Positions 7,095 to 12,512 of a DNA stretch of 12,512 bases are shown here, piece by piece. The stretch is taken from positions 1-12,512 of the forward strand of contig JAEEVB010000050.1 in assembly GCA_016287065.1 (NCBI GenBank), written 5' to 3'. The position numbers and the translations under genes were made by a program. The notes beneath the pieces are model-generated. The model saw only the letters and a list, made by a program, of their open reading frames with translations. It had not been told where the DNA came from and made no database searches. Source of the stretch: Muribaculaceae bacterium (GTDB taxonomy: Bacteria > Bacteroidota > Bacteroidia > Bacteroidales > Muribaculaceae). Numbering within the stretch: the first letter of the stretch is position 1; each line of letters opens with the position of its first letter.

Positions 7095-7693
7095 AAGGCA
7101 GCATGATTATCGTGGGGTTCTTTGTGCTGGGCATCGTGTGCGGCATCTATCACCTGTTGCCCGATGCCATTCAACAGGCCAATGTGAGCTACTACGTGTT
7201 GTGCGCGCTCATGTTCTTTGTGGGGGTGAGTGTGGGCAGCAATACCGAGACACTCAAGAGTTTCAAGAAACTGAATCCGATGCTTGCCCTGCTGCCGCTC
7301 ATGACCATCGTGGGCACGCTGGCCGGTTGCACCATTGTGACCCTGCTGCTGCCACACCGGTCGCTCACCGATTGTCTTGCAGTGGGTTCGGGCTTTGGCT
7401 ACTACTCGCTGTCGAGCATCTTCATCACACAATATCGCGGTGCCGAACTGGGCATGGTGGCATTGCTTGCCAACATAGTGCGCGAGGTGTTCACCTTGCT
7501 GGGTGCCCCGCTGCTGGTGCGCTGGTTCGGGCCATTGAGTCCCATCTCGGTAGGTGGCGCGACCACCATGGACACCACTTTACCCATCATCACACGCTGC
7601 TCGGGAGAGCAATTTGTGATTCTCTCCATCTTTCACGGATTTCTTGTTGATTTTTCGGTGCCCTGGCTGGTCACCCTCTTCTGCTCAATGTAG
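7091..7693 (+). CDS. lysO: LysO family lysine exporter, C-terminal half
   Basis: 200 aa, the larger half of LysO (DUF340), which exports L-lysine and toxic analogues through the inner membrane. Five or six hydrophobic segments are visible. The conserved family stretches GSGFGYYSLSSI (about 96-107) and GGATTMDTTLPII (about 156-168) are present; the Asp in TMDTTLP is the type of membrane acidic residue thought to be important for export in this family. It begins at the ATGA overlap with the N-terminal half and closes the six-gene run. It converges with the next gene 11 bp away. How lysine export relates to the envelope genes upstream is not evident; it may be an unrelated passenger on the transcript. 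Confidence 0.88.
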   Translation: MKGSMIIVGFFVLGIVCGIYHLLPDAIQQANVSYYVLCALMFFVGVSVGSNTETLKSFKKLNPMLALLPLMTIVGTLAGCTIVTLLLPHRSLTDCLAVGSGFGYYSLSSIFITQYRGAELGMVALLANIVREVFTLLGAPLLVRWFGPLSPISVGGATTMDTTLPIITRCSGEQFVILSIFHGFLVDFSVPWLVTLFCSM

Positions 7694-7704
7694 CACAAAG
7701 TGCC

Positions 7705-8496
7705 TTATTGCTCGTCTTTCGATTCAGTTTGCTCGGCCTCGGGTTGTGGCGGCATAAAGCGCGCATTAGGGTCTTCGGCAGGTTTGACGTCGACAGGTAC
7801 AGTGCTTGCAGGGTCCTGAGGTGGCATGAAGCGGGCATTGGGGTCCTCGTCATGGGTTTCCACTGAGGGGACAGGGGGTTCTGAGGTATTCTCGGTGGGA
7901 GCCTCCTTGGTTGGAACTGCCTTTTTCTTGTTCTTGTGAGCATTCTCGAGTTTATTCCACTCGTCGTGAATGTCGTGTCCCACCTTCGAGAGTTTCTTCT
8001 TGCCACCCTGAATACCCTTCTCGAAAGTTTCGTCGATAGAACGCTCCAAAATGGTATTGAACTTGAAGGGCAGCAGAGAAATGAGTGCCGACGCCAGCGC
8101 CGCAAACATAATCCAGCGGCACACCTTGTAACCAATGCTCAGGTGAGCAATGCCAAAGCCCTCGAGCTCATCGTTGGCAATCACGTCGGGAGCATGTTGC
8201 AGGCCGGCGTTGAGAAACACATGATCGGTGTTGAAAAAGAAGATACCCATACCCACAAAAGCAGCCACCACGATGCCCCAATAGCGATTCTTCATGCAGT
8301 TGAAGACGATGCCGCCAAAGCAAGCGATGAACGGCAGCAGCGCAAACACGGTGCGCTTGAGGCTGAAGTTCTCGGTGATCATGCCAGCCGAGTAGGCAAG
8401 ACCCGTCACATCGCCTTTCACCTGCAACTCGCACAGAGGCAGGAACACGTAGCAAATGAGGGCTGCAATGAGCAATATGTTGGTGATGGGTTTCAT
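7705..8496 (-). CDS. Unrecognised four-helix membrane protein with duplicated C-terminal DPNARFMPPQ motif
   Basis: 263 aa; I do not recognise the family. Hydrophobic segments lie at about 5-22, 50-67, 73-90 and 124-143. They are followed by a highly charged region (about 150-195, rich in Lys and Glu, possibly helical) and a Pro/Glu-rich, probably disordered tail. The tail holds the same 11-residue peptide twice, EDPNARFMPPQ at 217-227 and 241-251, 24 residues apart, and ends in acidic residues. The tail probably faces the cytoplasm given the Lys-rich region after the last helix. It is a single-gene unit: convergent with lysO on one side and separated by 139 bp from the antiporter gene on the other. 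The ATG at 8496 gives an MKPITNILLI start with a possible promoter upstream. Confidence 0.72.
   Translation of the reverse strand: MKPITNILLIAALICYVFLPLCELQVKGDVTGLAYSAGMITENFSLKRTVFALLPFIACFGGIVFNCMKNRYWGIVVAAFVGMGIFFFNTDHVFLNAGLQHAPDVIANDELEGFGIAHLSIGYKVCRWIMFAALASALISLLPFKFNTILERSIDETFEKGIQGGKKKLSKVGHDIHDEWNKLENAHKNKKKAVPTKEAPTENTSEPPVPSVETHDEDPNARFMPPQDPASTVPVDVKPAEDPNARFMPPQPEAEQTESKDEQ
7744..7848 (-). repeat. Two 33-bp copies encoding EDPNARFMPPQ, 72 bp apart
   Basis: Copy one is 7816-7848 and copy two 7744-7776. They differ at 7 of 33 bases, and every difference is synonymous, so the peptide is identical while the codons have drifted. The spacing between repeat starts is 24 codons. 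Confidence 0.85.
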
Positions 8497-8540
8497 AAAA
8501 AAGTGTATTCTGTTTTTAGTGTAGATCTACTCTCACACTG

Positions 8541-8573
8541 CGAAAATAGCAATTTATGAGCAAACAACACAAA
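8541..8573 (-). promoter_or_regulatory. Possible promoter of the four-helix membrane protein gene
   Basis: On the minus strand TTTG (8570-8573) lies 21 bp from TATTTTCG (8541-8548), one mismatch from TAnnTTTG. The ATG is 44 bp downstream. A 10-bp palindrome GTAGATCTAC (8521-8530) lies in the predicted leader just after the start point. Confidence 0.4.
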
Positions 8574-8635
8574 TTTTAAGACTTATTTTAGTTAAATTTC
8601 ACCTTTTGCAACAATATGTCGCAATGCACAAGCGT

Positions 8636-10867
8636 TTACTTGCGCAAGGGGGCCAGCAGCTTGGGATCGCCCACAATCCAAAGGATGTCGCCAGGGGCAA
8701 AGCACAAGTCGGGTGGCGGATTCAGGTACTCGTCGTCCTCTCCACGCTGCACAGCCACCAGCATACATCGGTACTCTTCACGCAGACGAGCCTGTGAGAG
8801 AGTCTTGCCCACGAGCGGCGATTTCTCGCTGATGACGAAGTGCAGGAACTGCGGAGAACCAGCCGTGCTCACCAGTTTCTCGTTCGACTCGACCAGTGGC
8901 AGCAGCTGCTGAATCTGCTCGTCGGTTCCCACCACGCCCAGCACATCGCCCGGGAAGATGCGCATGTCGCCTTTAGGCACAGGATATATCACCATGTTAC
9001 GCTGAATGCTCGCCACATTCACGCCATACTTGCGGCGAATGTCGGCATTGCGCAACCTCTCTCCCACAAAGGGGCAGCTATAGCCCACACGCATGTGGGC
9101 GAGGTGCAGGTCGCTCACCAGGTTATGTTCCTTGCCGGTGCGGCGATTTTCGCGTTCGTTCACATTGCTCAAGAAGCGATGCTCCAGTTTCTTGAGACGG
9201 CGCTTGTAGATGGGCGACAGCACCAGCACCAAGAGCAGGATGATGCCAATGCCGGCAATCAAGGAGACAGCACTGGAATAAGTGCCATACAGGATGCTCA
9301 TGATGAAGTTGGAGGCAACAAACAGCGAGAAGAGGGTCATTACCACCAGTGGCACGTATGACACGCGCCCCGACTTCTCTACCAGCTGTTCGCGCTCAAG
9401 CGATGTGACGCTGGGGAAGATGATGGCATACACAAAGGGCGAAATGATGGCTATGGACGAGGCCATGGCAAGGAAGCGCCCCCAAGCACCCGGAATCGAA
9501 CTGGTAAGGAACGGGATGAGATAGGTGCGACAGCCAAAAATGAGAGCAATTGTCACCACCGAGTATAACAGCAAGCGCAGCACATAACGCTTGATGAGCG
9601 ATTTCCAGAGCGACAGCGACTGCTTATTCTCACTCTCGGTAGCATTCTTGCTATAGCCGTCGAGCAACACCGACCACTGCTTCGGCAGTCGCTTTACCAA
9701 CCAGTTATAGCATGGAATGGCACTCTTGATGAAAAACGGAGTGAGGAAGGTGGTAATGACCGACACTGTCACAATGATAGGATACATGCTGTAATCGAGC
9801 ACACCCAGCGACATGCCCAGGGTAGCGATGATGAACGAGAACTCGCCTATCTGCGTGAGGCAGAAGCCCGACTCCACAGCTATCTTCAGAGGCTGACCGG
9901 CGGCAAGCATGCCGAAGGTGCCGAACAATATCATACCGATGACGACCACCACCGACAGCAATGCGATGGTGCCGCCAAAATCAACAATCACCTGCGGGTT
10001 GACCATCATGCCTACCGAGATGAAGAACACCGCTCCGAACAGGTCTTTTACAGGCATGATGATGCGCTCGATGCGCTCGGCCTCGCTCGTGCCGGCAAGT
10101 ATCGAACCCATTACAAAGGCACCCAGCGCCAACGAGAATCCCGACTTCACCGCCAGAATGGCCATCAGGAAGCACAAACCCATGGATATAATGAGCATCA
10201 ACTCGTCGCTCAAGATACGGCGGAAACGCTTGAACACCGTAGGTATCAAGAAGATGCCCACCGTGAACCACATTACCAGGAAGAACGACAACTTCAGGAT
10301 GCTCTTGAGCATCTCGCTGCTTTCTACCGTCTTGTTGATGGCTATCGACGACAGTATCACCATGAGCACCACCGCCACCAGGTCTTCGATAATGAGCACC
10401 GCAAGCACCAGTGGCACAAAGCGGCGCTGACGCATGTTCAGGTCGGTGAGGGCCTTGATGATGATGGTGGTTGACGACATCGATATCATGCCGCCCAGGA
10501 AAATGGCATTCACCGTCGAGAAATGCAGCATCTTGCCCACCACAAAGCCCAGGCCCAACATGCCTGTCACAATAATCAGGCAGGTGATGATGGCCGAACT
10601 GCCTACATTGAGCAGTTTTTTAAAACTGAATTCAAGTCCGAGCGAGAACAACAGCACAACAATGCCAATCTGCGCCCAGAACTCAATGTTATCGTGGGTG
10701 ACAACGGTGGGGAAGAACGAGAAGTGCGGACTGGCTAAGAAACCAGCCACGAGGTAGCCCAACACCACGGGTTGCTTGAGCAGTTTGAATACCACAGTAG
10801 CCACAGCACCCAGCACCAATATCAGCGCAAGGTCGGCAATCAGACTTTCAATGTTCAGAGCTTCCAT
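8636..10867 (-). CDS. CPA2-family cation:proton antiporter with two TrkA_C domains
   Basis: 743 aa. Residues about 10-385 form a Na_H_exchanger domain of the Kef/CPA2 type, which exchanges K+ or Na+ for H+ across the inner membrane. Visible signatures are LFSLGLEFS (73-81), MSSTTIIIKAL (130-140), IIEDLVAVV with Asp162 (159-167), and GSILAGTSEAERIERII (254-270) followed by FFISVGM. After the exchanger comes a second block of about four hydrophobic segments (about 427-555). Two TrkA_C/RCK_C domains follow at about 583-659 and 668-742, each with the Pro/Phe-PGD turn (IFPGDVLGVVG, FAPGDILWIVG). No Rossmann RCK_N (TrkA_N) domain with a GxGxxG motif is present, unlike KefB/KefC. RCK_C domains bind small ligands, so gating by a ligand other than NAD is likely; this is inference. 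It follows the MgtC gene at 18 bp on one transcript. Confidence 0.9.
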   Translation of the reverse strand: MEALNIESLIADLALILVLGAVATVVFKLLKQPVVLGYLVAGFLASPHFSFFPTVVTHDNIEFWAQIGIVVLLFSLGLEFSFKKLLNVGSSAIITCLIIVTGMLGLGFVVGKMLHFSTVNAIFLGGMISMSSTTIIIKALTDLNMRQRRFVPLVLAVLIIEDLVAVVLMVILSSIAINKTVESSEMLKSILKLSFFLVMWFTVGIFLIPTVFKRFRRILSDELMLIISMGLCFLMAILAVKSGFSLALGAFVMGSILAGTSEAERIERIIMPVKDLFGAVFFISVGMMVNPQVIVDFGGTIALLSVVVVIGMILFGTFGMLAAGQPLKIAVESGFCLTQIGEFSFIIATLGMSLGVLDYSMYPIIVTVSVITTFLTPFFIKSAIPCYNWLVKRLPKQWSVLLDGYSKNATESENKQSLSLWKSLIKRYVLRLLLYSVVTIALIFGCRTYLIPFLTSSIPGAWGRFLAMASSIAIISPFVYAIIFPSVTSLEREQLVEKSGRVSYVPLVVMTLFSLFVASNFIMSILYGTYSSAVSLIAGIGIILLLVLVLSPIYKRRLKKLEHRFLSNVNERENRRTGKEHNLVSDLHLAHMRVGYSCPFVGERLRNADIRRKYGVNVASIQRNMVIYPVPKGDMRIFPGDVLGVVGTDEQIQQLLPLVESNEKLVSTAGSPQFLHFVISEKSPLVGKTLSQARLREEYRCMLVAVQRGEDDEYLNPPPDLCFAPGDILWIVGDPKLLAPLRK

Positions 10868-10885
10868 TTCGTCTTGGTTTTTGGG

Positions 10886-11605
10886 TTACAAATTGGCTTC
10901 GTTAGTGAGAGATATCGACAGCGTGTTAGCATGCTGCGCCTTCAGTTCGTCGAAGAGCGAGGTGATGTCGGTGGATTTACGCGTGAGCACACGGTAGTTG
11001 ATGATGGTTGTGTTGTTCTCGTAGTCATATTTCAACGACTCGATGACGGCATTCAGCCTGTGCTGCTTGAATACCTCCTTGCAGGCATTGCGGTCGGTCA
11101 CAATCTCGCCCACCTTGACGCGTATCACCTTAGTTTCCCACAACATGTTGGCTCGCGACTCGATGCGCTCGATGTTCACGAGAATGAAGATGATGAGCAA
11201 AGTGGCAATCACCGAGATGACATACATGCCTGCCCCCACGGCAAGTCCAATGCAGGCAGAAATCCAGATGCCGGCGGCTGTCGTGAGGCCACGCACCGAG
11301 CCTTTCATCTGTATGATGGCACCCGCGCCCAGGAAACCGATACCGCTCACCACCTGGGCGGCAATGCGGCCAGGGTCGCCATTCTTCAGACCATAGTAGA
11401 CTTGCGGGATGTAGATGGAAATGAGCATGGCAAGTGTAGCACCCATGGCAATGAGCGCAAAGGTGCGCAAACCCGCAATCTGTCCCTTGAGGCGCCGCTC
11501 ATAGCCTATGCTGGCCCCCAGCACCATGCTCAGCAGCAACTTGAAAATGGCTCCCGTCAAGTTCACTTCGGGACTCATGATGTCGTTATAGATTTGTTCA
11601 ATCAT
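10886..11605 (-). CDS. MgtC/SapB family membrane protein
   Basis: 239 aa. The N-terminal membrane domain (about 18-145, four to five helices) carries the MgtC signature GYERRLKGQIAGLRT (34-48), DPGRIAAQVVSGIGFLGAGAII (77-98, shortened here in meaning to the conserved Gly-rich helix), and the RGLTTAAGIW segment (105-114). A soluble ACT-like C-terminal domain follows (about 156-235), so it is the long form of the family. MgtC is known in Salmonella for low-Mg2+ growth and virulence, where it affects the F1Fo ATPase and phosphate uptake; most environmental and commensal members have no defined role. It is the first gene of an operon with a cation:proton antiporter 18 bp downstream, which suggests ion homeostasis. 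The ATG at 11605 fits the family's N-terminal length. Confidence 0.9.
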   Translation of the reverse strand: MIEQIYNDIMSPEVNLTGAIFKLLLSMVLGASIGYERRLKGQIAGLRTFALIAMGATLAMLISIYIPQVYYGLKNGDPGRIAAQVVSGIGFLGAGAIIQMKGSVRGLTTAAGIWISACIGLAVGAGMYVISVIATLLIIFILVNIERIESRANMLWETKVIRVKVGEIVTDRNACKEVFKQHRLNAVIESLKYDYENNTTIINYRVLTRKSTDITSLFDELKAQHANTLSISLTNEANL

Positions 11606-11653
11606 CTTACTAAATGCTAAGTAATGGATAGTTACTACCCTGGATTCAAATCA

Positions 11654-11661
11654 CAAAATTA
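11654..11661 (-). promoter_or_regulatory. Possible -7 element of the mgtC-antiporter operon
   Basis: TAATTTTG on the minus strand fits TAnnTTTG and lies 48 bp before the MgtC start. No TTG is found at the expected 19-21 bp; the nearest is 25 bp away, inside a palindrome (11682-11693). The predicted leader (about 40 nt) is too short for a known Mg2+ riboswitch. Confidence 0.45.
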
Positions 11662-11681
11662 CAAAAAAACTGCTTATTTCA

Positions 11682-11710
11682 GCCCTCAAGGGCAAAAATC
11701 ATGCATTTTT
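11682..11710 (+). other. Two adjacent inverted repeats in the mgtC-recX intergenic region
   Basis: GCCCTCAAGGGC (11682-11693) is a 5+5 inverted repeat and is followed without a gap by AAAAAT-CATGC-ATTTTT (11694-11710), a 6+6 inverted repeat. The first covers the -33 zone of the predicted mgtC promoter. It could be a regulator-binding site, and it does not look like a terminator. Confidence 0.4.
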
Positions 11711-11758
11711 CATCCCATTCGGTCGGTACAATCCATTGACTACTGCTGCACAATTTGC

Positions 11759-11789
11759 TTGACCGACAACGATTTTTTTTGTAAGTTTG
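11759..11789 (+). promoter_or_regulatory. Predicted recX promoter
   Basis: TTG (11759-11761) is spaced 20 bp from TAAGTTTG (11782-11789), a strong Bacteroidota match. The recX ATG begins only 9 bp after the -7 box, so the start point should fall within a few bases of the start codon. Confidence 0.65.
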
Positions 11790-11798
11790 CAACCGATT

Positions 11799-12293
11799 AT
11801 GAACAGCCCTGAGCGACACATCGGCCCCGAGGCCGCCTTCAACAAGGCAGCCGCACTGTGCTCGCGTTGCGAGTATGCCCCGGCAGACATTCACACCCGC
11901 CTGCTCAAGTGGGGGCTGGCACCGCAACAGGCACCCGCAGTGCTCCAGCGACTCACCGACGAGGGTTTCCTGAACGAGCAGCGCTTTGCCCGTGCCTTTG
12001 TGAACGACAAATTCAAGTTCAACGGCTGGGGACGCATGAAAATCGCCTACCAGCTGCGCGCCAAGGGCATCGCCCAAGACTGCATCGACGAGGCACTGAC
12101 ACTCATCGACGACGAATCTTACGAGCAGACCCTGCAGCAACTGCTCACCTCTAAACTACGCACCTTGCGCAACAAGGATCCACAGCAGACACGCGCCGCA
12201 CTGCTGCGTTTCGCCACAGGCCGAGGATTTGAACCTGCACTGTGCTACCGCATTACCGCAACCCTCATCAACGGCGACCATGATTTCGATTAA
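11799..12293 (+). CDS. recX: Regulatory protein RecX
   Basis: 164 aa, within the usual size of RecX, a small three-helix-repeat protein that binds RecA filaments and restrains recombination and the SOS response. Family features are visible: FNKAAALCSRCEYAPADIHTRL near the N-terminus (split here as FNKAAALCSRCEY at 14-26 and DIHTRLLKWGL at 30-40), FLNEQRFARAFVNDKF (57-72), and GRMKIAYQLRAKGI (78-91). I chose the ATG at 11799 over the upstream TTG at 11787 because the TTG lies inside the predicted -7 box. No recA is in the window. Its last 14 bp overlap the comF start, so the two are probably co-translated, which links recombination control with a competence-type gene. Confidence 0.9.
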   Translation: MNSPERHIGPEAAFNKAAALCSRCEYAPADIHTRLLKWGLAPQQAPAVLQRLTDEGFLNEQRFARAFVNDKFKFNGWGRMKIAYQLRAKGIAQDCIDEALTLIDDESYEQTLQQLLTSKLRTLRNKDPQQTRAALLRFATGRGFEPALCYRITATLINGDHDFD

Positions 12294-12512
12294 GAGACTG
12301 CTGCAAGATGCCGCCAGCATTGTGATGCCTCGCAACTGCCCGGTGTGCGGCAAGCCGCTCGACAACGACGAGCGCTTCATGTGCCGCAAGTGCCACATGG
12401 AGTTGCCCATCACCCACTTCCACGAGATTGACTTCAACCTTATGGAGCAGCTCTTTGCAGGCAAGGTGCCCATTGAACGCGCTGCCGCCTACTTCTACTA
12501 CGAAAAGAGCAG
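12280..12512 (+). CDS. comF: ComF family protein (3' partial)
   Basis: The first 77 codons of a gene cut by the right edge. It starts MISIKRLLQDAASIVMPRNC and has a zinc-ribbon pattern Cys20-x2-Cys23 and Cys35-x2-Cys38, with CPVCGKPL. This is the usual N-terminus of ComF/GntX proteins, whose C-terminal part, outside the window, is a phosphoribosyltransferase-like domain. ComF is needed for DNA uptake in Bacillus and Haemophilus; its biochemical reaction is not settled. The ATG at 12280 lies inside recX, overlapping it by 14 bp. Confidence 0.85.
   Translation, partial: MISIKRLLQDAASIVMPRNCPVCGKPLDNDERFMCRKCHMELPITHFHEIDFNLMEQLFAGKVPIERAAAYFYYEKS

Noticed and set aside
6722..7432. A 236-codon minus-strand open frame across the LysO-N/LysO-C junction
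   Set aside because: It lies opposite three well-supported genes in a tight run and shows no domain; low-complexity His/Gln/Arg composition.
7683..7725. Hairpin between the convergent lysO and membrane-protein genes (CAAT-GCAC ... GTGC-ATTG) as a bidirectional terminator
   Set aside because: The stem is broken by an internal loop of mismatches and there is no T-run on either side, so I do not call it.
8639..8648. CTTGCGCAAG palindrome at the 3' end of the antiporter gene
   Set aside because: It is inside codons for the last residues, short, not followed by a T-run on the minus strand, and likely chance.
10772..11620. A 282-codon plus-strand open frame opposite the mgtC gene
   Set aside because: His/Gln-rich shadow of a clear MgtC coding sequence, without a promoter or recognisable domain.
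11787..11798. Upstream TTG as the recX start codon
   Set aside because: It overlaps the -7 box of the predicted promoter, and the ATG at 11799 gives a normal RecX length.
11624..11812. A 62-codon plus-strand open frame in the mgtC-recX intergenic region
   Set aside because: It crosses the recX promoter and start, has no initiation context or domain, and its DNA is AT-rich like non-coding sequence.

Overview
The window looks like ordinary chromosomal DNA of a Bacteroidales bacterium. The evidence is several families largely restricted to Bacteroidota (DUF4199, DUF6452, DUF6048, the MGGFFG-type PurF paralogue, a split LysO). In addition, repeated matches to the Bacteroidota primary promoter (-7 TAnnTTTG, often with TTG/TTTG 19-21 bp upstream) sit in front of the genes, and recognisable Shine-Dalgarno sequences are absent. 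Base composition is moderately GC-rich except for the first ~500 bp. A Prevotella- or Muribaculaceae-like genus is possible, but I cannot fix the genus from the sequence.

Layout. 1-503 (+): 3' end of an accessory AAA-type ATPase with a nuclease-like C-terminal domain, AT-rich. 525-1940 (-): a PurF-like phosphoribosyltransferase whose glutaminase half has lost its catalytic residues. 2048-3493 (-): a RecD/Pif1-like SF1B helicase. 3523-3571: overlapping divergent promoters serving the helicase and tRNA-Ser(GGA) (3589-3679, +), the latter closed by an intrinsic terminator. 3834-7693 (+): a tight six-gene run. It encodes a DUF4199 membrane protein, a GtrB/DPM1-type polyprenyl-phosphate glycosyltransferase, a DUF6452 lipoprotein, a DUF6048 outer-membrane-type protein, and the two halves of the lysine exporter LysO. 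7705-8496 (-): an unrecognised four-helix membrane protein with a duplicated C-terminal peptide. 8636-11605 (-): a two-gene operon of an MgtC/SapB protein followed by a CPA2 cation:proton antiporter. 11799 to the right edge (+): recX overlapping the start of a comF-family gene that runs off the window.

How the genes fit together. Most of the window concerns the cell envelope and ion or amino-acid transport. The six-gene run links a lipid-linked sugar transferase with a lipoprotein and a barrel-like protein, which hints at envelope assembly, although the DUF members have no established function. MgtC and the antiporter suggest a cation-homeostasis unit. The helicase, RecX and ComF belong to DNA repair or uptake but sit in separate transcription units.

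I found no CRISPR array, insertion sequence, phage or toxin-antitoxin module, and no clear new multi-gene system. The points most worth a second look are the glutaminase-degenerate PurF paralogue, the antiporter that carries RCK_C domains without an RCK_N domain, a repeat whose peptide is conserved while its codons have diverged, and an almost leaderless recX.
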